Counted from the stretch's first letter, positions 30,537-40,927 are shown. The stretch is DNA of 64,000 nucleotides from Gracilaria gracilis (GCA_030374805.1 JARGSG010000123.1:96133-160132); one strand, 5' to 3'. Numbers and translations: made by a program. Notes: generated from the letters alone by a model not told the origin.

Positions 30537-33500
30537 CCAACTACACCCCATCTAGAAACAACGGCAAGAGAGGATTTCGGCGCCAGCGCAGGACCCCAGA
30601 AGAGATGGCAGACCTCAAGGGGAGAACCAGGTGCCGCAGATGCAAGATTTTCGGCCACTGGGTCGACGACCACAACAAGGACGGGTCATTGAAGCCCAGA
30701 TTTGTTGCCTTGGATGCTCCGAAAGGGTCGGAACCCGCCGCAGATAAGGTCATAACGTTCAATATGGCAACATTGAACGCAGCCACCGCAGACACGCCCG
30801 ACGATTGCGTCGATGAATTTTTTGGACCGCTTCTGGATAACGCAGCGCCCTACAGCGGTATTGGATATACCGAACTGCAGCTCATCAGCCAGATCGTGTG
30901 TCCGGAATGGAATGGAGAACTGGAACCACTACCTGAAGCACTTGGCGACAGCACTCATTGGCAGTATGGAAAGGGGGAGCACAGCAGCGAAGCCAGGAAG
31001 ATCCTTGGATCAGTTATGTTTACAGCGCAAACCGACGAAGGCAAACGTGTACGTATCCGTCATTTGGTTTTAGATGGCTCCTCACAGTGGGTAGTAGGCA
31101 GAAACGTCACCAACCACTGCGACATACTGCGCATCCACCAGAACGTTCTAAAGCTGCCGCCAGACGCGAGCGGTGAACCTCAAGGACGCATTTCCTTGAT
31201 CGATCGCGAAATGCACACGTACATTCCCCACGCCGCGTTTACCTTTCGTACCGACAACATGACGGTCGACACAGAGACAACTCTCTTCTGCGCAGCCGCT
31301 CACCTGGAAGGAGACCATGCAAACAAACCATGGAAGGACCTAAAGAGGATTGTTCACAAGGTTCACAAGCATGTGTGTGGACATTCCACGTACTCTGACA
31401 TCAAGGCTTTATTACAGCGCAACGAGCTGTAGAACCAGCAGGTGGACAACTACCTCCAGCAGACCTTGGAGAGGTGCACAGCGTGTGCGACCACTGCAAG
31501 GCCCGCGAACACGCGAAAGGTATCGCTTAGCAACATGACCGGGTCATTCAACGAAGTAGTATGCGTAGATCACCTGTTTCTCGACGAGTACTGCGCGATG
31601 CACGTAATGGACGCGACGTCGCGCTATTCAGTAGGCGCAGCAGTCATTGACACCTCCATGCGGCAGGTGATTTTGGTGTTCGACGCGCATTGGATTACGC
31701 CGTCCTGGGCACCGCGAGTGGTAGCTTTCGACAAGGCATTCAAGAACAGCATCTTCGGTGAGTACCTTGCCAAACTTGATATAGAAGCGCGATCCCTACC
31801 GCCCAGAAGGCACAACAAGAACGTACTGGAATCCAAGCACCGCATAATCCGGGACGTTTTTCTGCGTATCAAGGAAGCAGCACAAGACGATACGAGCGAT
31901 TGGATAGCAGAACTGGCCATTCAGCAAGCGATAAGGATATCGAACGACCTGTACGGAAGCGAGGTACTGTCCGCACAGGAACTAGCAAAGGGATATGCCA
32001 GACCGCTAGAAAACGGCGGGCTGCCTAAGCTGCTACCTCAGGATATTGTCGACGCATACCAAAAGCTATTGGCCAAACGCAAACTTACGCTTATCCTCCG
32101 CTCGAAAACCGTGAACGAATTCCCAATTGCAGTAGGAGATATAGTTCAGCTCTTTGTCAAGAATCAGTACGACAAGCGTGGCAAGTGATCGAGCAACAAA
32201 GCAGTGCTGGCATACGATGTCGCGAATCGTACCATAACCGTAGCCGGATCCAAAGGGAAGCAGATTAGCGCCGCGATCGAAGATGTAAGGCCGGCGATCA
32301 AGGATCAGGAGCTAGCTATCGCTGTGCAAGATGCTATCGATGAACTGGACAGAAATTTGGATGAAGTTGTAGATCAGTTGCAGGATGAAAAGAGCTATGG
32401 AAGGTCGTTGGAAGAGGACGAAGACATGCCGACACATCGAGCGCACACCGACGAAGAAGAACCGGACCCCATCAGACCGAATCTGCCTAGCGTAGGGGAC
32501 AGTATTTAAGTATACTGGCCCATCGACAAGGAGTTTTACCCAGGTACTGTGAACAGCTACAGTGAAGCATCTGGAAGGCATTCTATTCACTACGCGGACG
32601 GCGATAAGGAAGAACTCGACTTGCAGAACGAAGTATGGAACTACGTACAGAAGGGTAATCAGCATGGGGCAGACGGAGCGCCAGATGTAGTCAACGCGGC
32701 CAAAGTAGAACTCTCGCCAGGACAGAAGCTCCACAGCAAGGAGCAAGAACTCGTCAAGACGTACCACGACGCGTTCGGATCAACAGAATTCATGCTTCAT
32801 CAAGCGCAGGGTATGCCACCGTACGCAACACAGAACGCCTACGAGCGAGAAGAACGATCGTTCAAGAAGATCGTCCGAGTCGTTCCCATCTCGCAGGTGC
32901 CGAAGAAGGCCAACATCGTGACAAGCCACGTGTTCTATAAGGTAAAGAAATGCGACGATGGCTCACTGACGCTGAAGGCCAGGATTGCCGTTCACGGCAA
33001 CAAGGACCGCGACAAGGGTGCACTCAAGACCGATTCAGCGACCTGTCCGCCTGTTGGAGTCCGAATACTACTTTCGCTTGCGACCATCCACCGTTGGATT
33101 CTTGCAAAGATCGACTTCAAGAGTGCATTTCTGCAGACCAAAGCCCACCGTGACGTTTATGTGCTACCCCCGCGCGAGTGTGACACTCGACGTCAGCACT
33201 GCTGGTTACTATTGTCAGCCGCCTATGGACTAGCCAACGCCGGAGCAAAGTGGCAGCAACTCAGCGACGATGTATTGCGAGGATTTGGATTCTCGCAACT
33301 CGTGTACGTGCCGCAACTATTCTACAGAACTGACGATGGAAAGATCAGCGTTGTGGTAGTTAAAGTGGGGGATGACATCTTGTTCGGAGGGAAGAGAAGT
33401 AAGGTAACAGAAGTTATTGAGAATATCAAGAAGCGTTACCAACTTGGAACTATCGTGTATGGACCTGGAAAGATTCAGTTCTACGGGCTACTGATTAAAC

Positions 33501-34360
33501 AGCGCGATGATATGACCATTTCGATCGATGGAGACGAGAAGTTACAAGGCTACCAACCAGGAACTATCTCCAGGTCCCGTAGAAAGCAGCAGGAAAGCGC
33601 ACTCAACAGCATTGAACTCGCTACTTTTCGGTCTCTCAACAGTTGCATCGGATGGCTCGGTATTGCTGCTTCACCGTTTTGCGCGTTCGTCGCAAGCTAC
33701 TTGCAGCAGAAGGGCCCAACTCCGAGAGTCAAGGACTTTATTGCCCAGATCAACATGCTGAGGTGGTTGAAGAAGAAAGGAACTACCGTGAACTTAGTCC
33801 GACCCGTGCATGTGCAGCAGTGTAAGGTTTCAGTAGTTGTGTTCTGTGATGCTAGTCGGAGCGAAGACTACGCGCAGCTTGGTTTTGTTGCGGGACTGCT
33901 CTTTGGCGACTTGAAGCGAGGTGCAGCCATCCATGTCATATCATGGAGCTCACATAAGGCAAGAGGGCCGGTGAAGTCGATTGGTTCAGCGGAGACTTTG
34001 GCTGCTGGAGAAGGAATAGACGAAGGGAAGGTACTTTGTAAGGCGTTCAGCGAATTACTAGGAATTGAAGTTGGACTCTGGATTATTTTTGACTCTAAGG
34101 ATTTGTACCAAACGCTTTCTACTTGCCGCAATGCAGCAGACCGGTCGATTCGCGGAGACGTCGGCGTCATTCGGTACGAGTTCGAGACGCGGAACATCCA
34201 TAGAATGGTGTGGATTCCGGGTAGGATGAACTACGCAGATCCCATTACGAAGACGGATAGCCCGATGTGTGATAGTTTAGAATTGATGTTGTACGAGGGA
34301 ACCATCTCCATGGACTTCGACGAAGCGCTCTCTAACAGTTCTCACAAGTCAATTGGATAA
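30537..34360 (+). pseudogene. Copia-A1 gag end and pol, three further nonsense codons
   Basis: The frame joins 14395 in phase (SSNS|ANYTPSR). It contains the finger CRRCKIFGHWVDDH, protease-like LLDNAAPYSGIG, and an integrase with CVDHLF, AFDKAFKN and VLESKHR. A Tudor-like domain follows at about 32491-32645 (YWPIDKEFYPGTV ... YADGDKEELDL). Reverse transcriptase has IDFKSAFLQT and a KVGDDILFGG variant of the YVDD box; RNase H has GSAETLAAGEGID. Stops are TAG 31430-31432 and TGA 32186-32188 (both TGG in Copia-D) and TAA 32507-32509 (GAA in Copia-D), the last inside the Tudor-like domain. No frameshift is needed in this part. The end at 34360 is 22 bp before the 3' LTR. Confidence 0.9.
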
Positions 34361-34382
34361 GATCAACTCGAAGAGGGAATAG

Positions 34383-34803
34383 TATGTAATGCAATGGATG
34401 CAATTGTCAGCTGCATTGGTTGCTGGAAGACTAACGCAACGCAGTGTCAGCAAAATGCAACGCGCAAATGCAACTACTGCATGTCAGAATGCAAATGGCA
34501 ATACTGTACGCAAGCAACTGACACAGGGAGAGCTGCTGATCATTAGATATTATCTAGTGCATTAGAGATTGTGTGGCGTTGCGTAGTGTTAGCAGTATGT
34601 GTTGCGTGGCCGTGCGCATTGTGAGCACTAGAGATTGCGTGGCCAAGAACTACAGGATGCGACGTGTGTCAGCGCGGGTATAAAAACCCCAGCAAGCAGC
34701 CATCAACGTAGAATAGAAGGTCAAGCACAAGCTACGAACGACGAACGCTAGAAAACAAGTAAACAGTGCTTCAACAAACTGATTTGCAACCAGCCTTTAC
34801 TTA
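34383..34803 (+). repeat. 3' LTR of Copia-A1
   Basis: This is the 421-bp partner of 8007-8427, followed by the GTTTG target duplication at 34804-34808. Beyond it the hAT-like host sequence resumes. Confidence 0.93.
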
Positions 34804-34873
34804 GTTTGAGCGATTCCCTACTTTTGCGAATGACTACCTTTGCTTCTTGTTTGTGTCTTTAACACATTTGGAG

Positions 34874-35362
34874 ATGCGAAAACACACTTCTGGTGCATCA
34901 TTAACTGTCCATAAGAAGGGGAAAGACACACAACATGCTATACCGCCATCTCAACCACCTACAAACCTTCAAATCAATGCCAAGAATCTCATTCAAAAGC
35001 AGCGAAATCAGAAAATGAAGCGCCGACAGACACAACAATCCGGAAAAACTCAAGCACGATGCTCAATACGGAGCACACACGCAGCTCGTATCTCCAAAAG
35101 TGGTTCAAAAGTAAGCTTTAAATGCATGGTCTGTGACTTTGTAATGGCAATGAACCAAGACCTCTCTACGTCCGACATAATTAAGCACTATCAAACTAAA
35201 CATATCAGACTCCATGACAAGCTTCAACGTCAGAACCTTTCTTCTTCTCCGTGGAAAAGGATAGAATCTATATTTGGTCAGGAGAGGGAACAAAACAGGC
35301 GTCGAAACCGAACTCGTGTCATCACCAATTATTCATCGCAAAGCTATCGCTTCGAGGCGTAA
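34874..35362 (+). CDS. BED-type zinc-finger ORF of the hAT-like element
   Basis: An open frame of 162 codons from ATG 34874. It has a basic, glutamine-rich N-terminal half and then FKCMVCDF...STSDIIKHYQTKH, a C-X2-C...H-X4-H pattern with the spacing of BED fingers, the DNA-binding domain at the N-terminus of hAT transposases. It lies just downstream of the right Copia-A1 boundary, so its natural upstream region is now at 7770-8001, 26 kb away. It may be the first coding exon of the transposase that follows from 36043, or a separate ORF of the same element. A disrupted reading frame and a possible insertion (35672-35849) lie between them. Family call is by motif only. Confidence 0.5.
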   Translation: MRKHTSGASLTVHKKGKDTQHAIPPSQPPTNLQINAKNLIQKQRNQKMKRRQTQQSGKTQARCSIRSTHAARISKSGSKVSFKCMVCDFVMAMNQDLSTSDIIKHYQTKHIRLHDKLQRQNLSSSPWKRIESIFGQEREQNRRRNRTRVITNYSSQSYRFEA

Positions 35363-36042
35363 GATCTTTAATGTCTGGGTACAGAAAGATAAAGGAGAGC
35401 ACCGGTGTGTGCAGGGGCGGGAGTAGTTGAAGCGGGCTGTGCTGTTGGCGCCAACCTCGGATTGGCGAGTGGAATAGACAATTAGAACTGGGCGTCAGAG
35501 GGACAGAACAAAGAAAAAACAATGTTGGTTTACTACGCGGCGGTAGTGCTTCTGCAGTGAACTCTTTCGTTGCCCCCGATTGTTCGCCGTCTTCGGGGGG
35601 CGAGAGGGGTATTTATGCAATTTGTAGATAACTACCCCTTGCACATTGTGCGCCCACAAGGGTGAGCACATTGTTAGAATGGTGAGCACCTACAGCCCCA
35701 CAGAGGTGAGCAGAATGCCAGGCGACCGGTGTAAATGCCACATATGTGCGCCAATCTTGACTGAAACGCGCATGATTCCACACAAGTACAAATGTACCTC
35801 TAACGCGAGGCAGACACCTCTCGAGAACAGTGCTCACCAAACTCTAACATCTGGAGCTTGACTGGCATCTATGCTGGCGTGGGAACGGTTCTGACGAGAA
35901 GAAAGAGGTATGGATTGCAATTCGGTGAGAGGCTAAAAGAAGGCGTGTGGAGTGAAAGAGGATTTGTGTTAGGAAACAGAAACTTGGAGGGAGTAGTAAA
36001 GCGAGCGTGGCGCAAGTTGATGGAAACAACCAATGTCGGTAA
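35363..36042. other. Stretch between the BED ORF and the transposase pieces
   Basis: No gene is supported. It includes a 178-bp sequence with inverted ends (35672-35849) and the first copy of a 41-bp direct repeat (35998-36038). It could hold an intron or a separate small insertion. Confidence 0.4.
35672..35849. repeat. 178-bp sequence with imperfect terminal inverted repeats
   Basis: The left end TGTTAGAATGGTGAGCAC matches, with a 2-3 bp gap, the reverse complement of the right end (GTGCTCACCAAACTCTAACA). It could be a MITE or a solo LTR with TG...CA ends. I find no clear target duplication. Confidence 0.35.
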
Positions 36043-36094
36043 ATGTTTTCAATAAAGCGAGCGTGGCGCAAGTTGATGGAAACAACCAATGTCG
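35998..36094 (+). repeat. 41-bp direct repeat pair
   Basis: The sequence beginning AAAGCGAGCGTGGCGCAAGT occurs at 35998-36038 and again, identical, at 36054-36094, separated by 15 bp. A partial inverted copy (CTTGCGCCACGC) is near 36149-36160. It looks like a recent local duplication. Confidence 0.7.
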
Positions 36095-36785
36095 TCTTGG
36101 TGAACAAAGCAGCAGGACTAACACCAAGGTCGTCTGCGTCGTTGAAGAGCACCTTGCGCCACGCCGCTTCTAGAATGAGCTCTGATAAATCCACTTCTGC
36201 GGGCCCTCGAAAAATATATTATTTCCAGAAGAGGAGCGGCTTCCAAGCTTGCACGTCACCAATGGGGACGTACAACACCGATAAGGTTGACCCTAAGATG
36301 CTACAACCAGTACGGGCAGTTTTTTGTTGCGTGTGCTACTGAAACCTCCATAACTAAAATAGGGTCGCCTCTGCTGCAATGTTTGATAGATGTATGTGGT
36401 GGTCGTTTGTGTTTTGCGAGCAAAGCACCAGTCGACAAATTTCTATTAGAAACTTATATAGCCGTCTGTTCAATTATCAATGTTTCAGTGAAGGAAGCGA
36501 TGACAGGATGCCTGACGTTGGACTGCTGGATTGCAGCATTTGATGCTCCGATCCTGGGAATGACCTGGCACTTTGTAGACAAACTTTGGACGTTGCGAAG
36601 CTTGCCTATAACTACACTAAACATGGGAAGCACATAAAAAATGGCGAACAGCTTAGGTCATTAATGGAAGAGGTATTAGATCAAAGCCCTATTGTGGGAA
36701 GCGATGATATTCATGTCTTCTCGGCAACCAGTGATAATGAATCTGCAACAGCGCTGGCTGTCGATTTGATGACGAACTACGTAGG
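36043..36785 (+). pseudogene. hAT-like transposase, 5' piece
   Basis: Overlapping frames carry pieces of one protein with shifts near 36300 and 36590. Blocks that recall hAT transposases are RCYNQYGQFFVACATETSIT, GCLTLDCWIAAFDAPILGMT (compare the 'TSDGWTS...YLGVTAHFID' catalytic region) and KHIKNGEQLRSLMEEVL ... VFSATSDNESATA, which may be the second catalytic region. The frame stops abruptly at 36785 where the TRIM element entered. The next piece begins at 37135. No intact start is evident. Confidence 0.5.
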
Positions 36786-36865
36786 TGTTGAAAGTTCAAA
36801 TACATGAACTGCACGCCCTGTGTCACAAGACAGCATAGCGCCAATAGCTCATCTGTTTTCTAATA
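36786..36865 (+). repeat. 5' LTR of the TRIM
   Basis: This 80-bp terminal repeat differs at about four positions from 37050-37129. It contains a CATG/TTCAAATACATGAA inverted motif and the A-box-like TAGCTCATCTG. Confidence 0.9.
36845..36855 (+). promoter_or_regulatory. Candidate Pol III A-box
   Basis: TAGCTCATCTG fits the A-box consensus TRGYNNANNNG at every defined position. It lies in the 5' LTR, 54 bp upstream of a perfect B-box. Confidence 0.45.
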
Positions 36866-36880
36866 GGTTATGGGCCCAGC
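36866..36880 (+). other. Primer-binding site of the TRIM
   Basis: GGTTATGGGCCCAGC starts at the first base after the LTR. It is complementary to the initiator tRNA-Met anticodon arm over 15 bases, the longest match among the elements here. Confidence 0.85.
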
Positions 36881-36898
36881 TTTACGCTGTAGACCCTG

Positions 36899-36909
36899 GG
36901 TTCGAGTCC
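36899..36909 (+). promoter_or_regulatory. Candidate Pol III B-box in a tRNA T-arm-like hairpin
   Basis: GGTTCGAGTCC is a perfect B-box (GGTTCGANTCC). It sits in CTGGGTTCGAGTCCCAG, which folds as a tRNA T-arm with a 5-bp stem and 7-nt loop. The surrounding sequence does not fold as a whole tRNA. Confidence 0.55.
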
Positions 36910-37049
36910 CAGAAGTGACATTTGACAAAGAGATTGTACATGTGTACAGCAGAAGGGGAGTTACAGTGTGAAGGTAACCAGATCAGGCAGATCAGTTCTT
37001 CTGTAAGCTTTGTCCTTCGGCTTGACAGTGAGCACAGGTCGAAGGGGAG

Positions 37050-37129
37050 TGTTGAAAGTTCAAATACATGAACTGCATGCCCTTTGTCACAAGAGAGCAT
37101 AGCGCCAATAGCTCATCTGTTTTCTAATA
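37050..37129 (+). repeat. 3' LTR of the TRIM
   Basis: This is the 80-bp partner of 36786-36865, followed by the GTAGG target duplication. Confidence 0.9.
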
Positions 37130-37134
37130 GTAGG

Positions 37135-37602
37135 TTATGTACGGTGTGTTGTACGTACCATTGCTTTAGCTGTAAAAGACGTATTCAAGAAAGATACCCC
37201 ATGCGAGAAGATGATGGAACACGTAGATGGTGTTACTAAGTATCTCAACAAACACGCAAAAGCTTCACAGCTACTTAATGCTCGCACTCCAAACTGGGGG
37301 CATTGCTGACCTATTGGACGCGCATGGACAATATATTTTCTGTCTCTACAGAACTTAATATTGGAGCGCACGTACTTCCGCATTTGACCCATGAACAAAA
37401 GGACGCACTTGCAGAGTTTATAATTGTTCTTGGCGTGGTAAGGCCAGTGGCTCGTCAATTGGAAGCCAACAAAAAAGTTACGCTCTCTCGCACACCGAGA
37501 CTTTTGCGAGAATTATACGAAACGTTATATATTCTCGGGAGGCGAATGGATATACAGGTCGAAAGTGAACGGTCAGAATTTCTAGATCTCGGCTTTGGTG
37601 AC
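37135..37602 (+). pseudogene. hAT-like transposase, middle piece
   Basis: After the TRIM the frame continues in phase with RCVVRTIALAVKDVFKK, closely recalling the conserved 'CxAHTLNLAVKD' helix of hAT transposases. A shift near the G-run at 37296-37300 moves the frame to LLTYWTRMDNIFSV, which corresponds to the 'TRWxSTYxMLxR' block. The frame then runs openly to LDLGFGD at 37602, where Gypsy-B2 entered. Confidence 0.6.
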
Positions 37603-37956
37603 TGTTGATATCACCAGCAATGCTGAGGCCGCAGACTCACCACAATAGTATTGTGGGTTTCCGTTTTAGGAAAAAAGTCCGAACACTAGCCACGTAGTCG
37701 TGGGTAGAGGACTACACGGACAGTTACCTTTTCAGGAAGCAAGTCCAAACGCAAGCCACGCAATAGTACGCAGCGCATTATGTAGGCTGCGAAACACGCA
37801 ACGAGTTAGAGAATAAAAAGCCCCGCCCTCGGAGGAACAACTCCGAGGAAACGGGAGGCATCCTTGGCAGAGTCTGCTAAGGTCTTGTGCCTGCTCTTCG
37901 CGTTTGCTTGCCCGTAGGACGCGCCGGTGTGTTTCCAGCAGTGTGATCGATCAACA
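37603..37956 (+). repeat. 5' LTR of Gypsy-B2
   Basis: This 354-bp LTR starts TGTTGATATCACC and ends GATCGATCAACA. It has a TATA-like AATAAAAAG about 140 bp before the end. Confidence 0.93.
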
Positions 37957-38004
37957 AAGCGCTTTGAGACGTCAAATCGTACCGAGCCGCTGCGAAAGGA
38001 AGAC

Positions 38005-39085
38005 ATGTCGACGTACGGACTGGTGAACACCATCCAGGCGCCAACGCTGAAGAAAGCGACCCAACCCGAACTCATTAAGTTCGAAACAGATTACGCGGCA
38101 TACGTAGACCGAGTAAATGATGTCAATGCAGGAAGGCCTGGAAACCAATGTTTGAAAGCTGCCTCCGTTCGGCAATGCATCCAGCCCAAGCTGCTCCACA
38201 GCCTTCGCATTCTGGGCCGAATCGAAGGCGCTTCCAAGGCCGAAGAGACTACAAACGAAGCAGTGCAGTCGTGGTTCGAGTCTCGACTCGCCCACTCCTC
38301 ACGAGACCTCAACGAACGAGTCGAAGAGGCTTTATCAGGAATCAAGTACTCACTGTCAACACGAGATCCGGCTGGAGCTGCCAAGCAATTCGTGCTGAAT
38401 GTAATCACTGCGCTCGACGAGCACAATGCGTCGGAGGTCATCACAGAATCCGATCGCTTTAAACAGCTTGTTTTCAAGCTGACACAGAAGCTCGAACCCC
38501 CGGAACTCAAGCAACTTGTCAAAGATGAGATTGGCATGTGGTTTGCCGCACAGAAAGGGAACCTGACTTTCTATGCCAACAACCTGGCTACGCTCTCGAC
38601 CCAAGTTCACGCCGTTCAGTCGGCAACGTCCAAGTCGAGAAGAAAGCAGGCGCACTCGCACAAGTGAAATGCGCGAAGCAGCAGTTACGAACCACCTGCA
38701 AAGGTCTCTAGGCCAAACAGGCCTGTGAGGGAGAGGCTGGGGCAAAGAGCACTATCTGGAAATGGAAAAGCAGGCCAGCGTTCAGACGAATGGCCAAAGC
38801 CTTGCTTGGATACCGAGGAATGCAAAGGCATTCACCCCATCAGCAAATGCCCTGCTACTTCGAAAGCCAAGAAGAAGGAACTCTTGGACAAGCATTTTGC
38901 TGAGAAGAAGAATCGGGCAAAAATTTTCTCTATCCGTCTACCCTCGAAAACCAGCCCGAACGAAGAGGAAGGAAGGTACGCGGTCCTTCTGAACGATGTG
39001 GAAGAAGTCGCTCTGGGAGACTCAGGAGCAGATTTCTCAACCATATTGTCCAATGTTTTCAGAAACATTTTGGAAAAGCACCCCG
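38005..39085 (+). pseudogene. Gypsy-B2 gag, zinc knuckle and protease start
   Basis: ATG 38005 opens the same MSTYGLVNTIQAP gag as Gypsy-B1. A TGA at 38665-38667 replaces the CGA of Gypsy-B1 after SHK. The frame then continues through the knuckle CLDTEECKGIHPISKC and the retropepsin motif LGDSGADFSTIL to NILEKHP at 39085, where Gypsy-A3 lies. It continues with DTAYEQLARP from 49695. Confidence 0.9.
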
Positions 39086-39314
39086 TGTAGTGGATGGAAC
39101 CATCCACTCAGGACAGCACAGCCACCCAAGATGGTGCCACCCACGTTTGGGTGGCACATCCGTTTTAGGTAGTAGCCTAGAGTAGTCATGTTCCCGATTG
39201 GAAACAGCTGTGGTGCTTACTTACGACACCACAACCGCTGCCTCCTTAGTAAACGGGGGCATCGAACCTCAGCACTTTCACCACCAAACTTGCGCAATTC
39301 CAACCAAGCGCACA
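39086..39314 (+). repeat. 5' LTR of Gypsy-A3
   Basis: This 229-bp LTR has private differences from 49461-49689 near 39188, 39202, 39224 and 39300. Confidence 0.93.
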
Positions 39315-39373
39315 GTGATCACTGCCGATACTGGTTGTATCGCTTTTTTCAATCATCTGTTCGATCACCAACA

Positions 39374-40663
39374 ATGGCGTCCGCTTCGACGCCTTCCGCT
39401 CAGTCTGGAGAGGACAGTGACTACGTTCTCCAGCAACCGTCTTCAGTAGCATTCTCTGTTGCTCACCCAAAACTTACGAACACCAACCCCAAAGCCATTC
39501 GGGTTTTTCTAAGTCAATACGATCAGTACTCAAACGAGGTTACCGCAAGAGCGCTACAGCTTTCCGTCGTTAATTCGATCACAACCGAACCCGTACGTCC
39601 CGTCAGCATCAGCTTCTGTGTTGACTCCGAATGGCTACAGTCATGCATCGATTTGGAATACATTCCGGGTGTCAAGGAGTCCACTGACCTTACCGACACC
39701 AAATTGAGATCCTATTTGGAATCCGAGGCCGAGGAGGAGAAAGACACAGTGACAGTGACGGAAATTGATGCAATCGTCAAGCGTGAACTTGTAATGGACA
39801 TGTCCGACAGCTCCTCGCGATCAAGGATGAAAAGCATGTTTACTTCTTACGTTTCCTTGTTGCGTAGAAACGGAATCACTTGGGTCATGAAAGACCATCC
39901 CAAGCTAGCTGTGAAGCACGTCATTGCTGCTGTGCGGCCTAAACCATTGCAGCAGCGCCTTGAAACGGATCTGGAACTTGTGTACGCTCCTCTGAAGAAG
40001 GACTTCAAAGGTTTTATGAAGCACGCAATGACTGTCGCAGAGGCCTTTCAGATCATAGACAATGGACCACCGTCAAGGATAAGAACCTCCAGGGGTCGTA
40101 AGGGACACCCTGAAACATTGGCATCTAGTAGAGACGGTAGCACCAAGTCCGTTCCCTCCGCAGAATCACAACGGAGCAATCAGAGAAGCAAACGTCCCCC
40201 ACCATTTTGCCCCCATCCCCCGTGTAGAGCCGGGGCTGAGCGACACTGGATTGACGATTGTCAAAAAGCCACTGACGCAGAGAAGCATGTTTTGAAGGCC
40301 AACCTTTCGACCAGAAAGGCTGTAGACGGCCCTGCAAAAAACACCAGATCTCAAAAGTCTAAGTCCTCTCAAGGAACCGTGGGCCGTGTAAAGCCCGCTC
40401 ATTCCCAAAGTGATGCAGGCTGCTCCATCACCATATCAGATGGAATGACTTCAATCGACACTACAGGTCGATGTGATGATGGCAGCGATGACAGCATAGT
40501 GTCACCAACTCTCGCTGAATCAGCCGCGCTACGGGGAATTGGGAAGATTACCGCTATTCAGAAGGTCTCGATGGTAGTTGCGCTCCGGAAGGGAGACAAA
40601 CCAGAGCCAGAAAGTTTCTTCTTTTCACGAACATGGACTGTACCGCGTACCATCCTACACTTG
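39374..40663 (+). pseudogene. Gypsy-A3 polyprotein, N-terminal 430 codons (split by Gypsy-A2)
   Basis: It starts MASASTPSAQSGEDSDYVLQQ, with the glutamine codon (CAG) where Gypsy-A1 has TAG. It covers gag, the knuckle-like CPHPPCRAGAERHWIDDC, and the unusual protease motif DDGSDDSIVS. At 40663 it breaks at Gypsy-A2, and the target duplication ACTTG is followed in frame at 45998. The two parts (1290 and 3453 bp) sum to 4743 bp, exactly the 1581 codons of Gypsy-A1, with no stop or shift. An apparent longer frame starting in the LTR at 39188 is not the real start. Confidence 0.92.
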
Positions 40664-40927
40664 TGTGCGCTTGTGTGGTTGCAATGCGCAAAAGGGGTGC
40701 TGAGTGTTGAGGTTCGATGCCTCTGATTTTACTGAAGAGGTAGAGATGTGGTGTCTTAAGTACACCACTGCCAATGTTTTCTGCTTCAGAAAACTACTAC
40801 GGTACACTAACTATGTAGGAGGTAATGCCACCCGAGCGTGGGTGCAGCAATCCTTGGTGGAGCTATGGTGCTGAAGTGGATGTCTATATCTACTTCAGTG
40901 CCGAAGTGGATGCCTTCATCCACTACA
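40664..40927 (-). repeat. 3' LTR of Gypsy-A2
   Basis: This 264-bp LTR appears identical to 45729-45992, which points to a recent insertion. Confidence 0.93.

Larger units (their letters stand above)
8007..34803 (+). mobile_element. Copia-A1, a Ty1/copia retrotransposon carrying four further LTR elements
   Basis: Two 421-bp LTRs (8007-8427, 34383-34803) differ at only two positions that I can see (8011/34387 and 8021/34397). The 5-bp target duplication GTTTG lies at 8002-8006 and 34804-34808. Without its insertions the element is about 5.4 kb. Its gag-pol frame survives in three pieces (8431-8691, 13967-14395, 30537-34360), separated by Gypsy-A1 and Gypsy-B1. The frame has four nonsense codons and one 2-bp frameshift despite the near-identical LTRs, so this copy is dead and was perhaps already defective when it moved. 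The LTR ends are TATG...CTTA rather than TG...CA. Confidence 0.92.
36786..37129 (+). mobile_element. TRIM element (344 bp) with half-tRNA primer site and Pol III-like boxes
   Basis: Two 80-bp direct repeats (36786-36865 and 37050-37129) starting TGTTGAAAG and ending CTAATA flank 184 bp. The target duplication GTAGG is exact (36781-36785 and 37130-37134). The internal region starts with the primer-binding site GGTTATGGGCCCAGC and ends with the purine-rich GGTCGAAGGGGAG. It has no coding capacity, so it fits a terminal-repeat retrotransposon in miniature that depends on copia-type enzymes. It also holds an A-box and a B-box (see separate entries). Removing it and one GTAGG rejoins the hAT frame. 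Confidence 0.9.

Noticed and set aside
36838-36920. Possible complete tRNA gene around the T-arm-like hairpin
   Set aside because: The T-arm and A/B boxes are good, but the 5' acceptor strand does not pair with the 3' strand and no D-arm or anticodon arm forms. I kept only the box matches.
39188-39373. N-terminal extension of the Gypsy-A3 frame into the LTR
   Set aside because: Other copies start at the MASASTP codon, and the extension is LTR and leader sequence.
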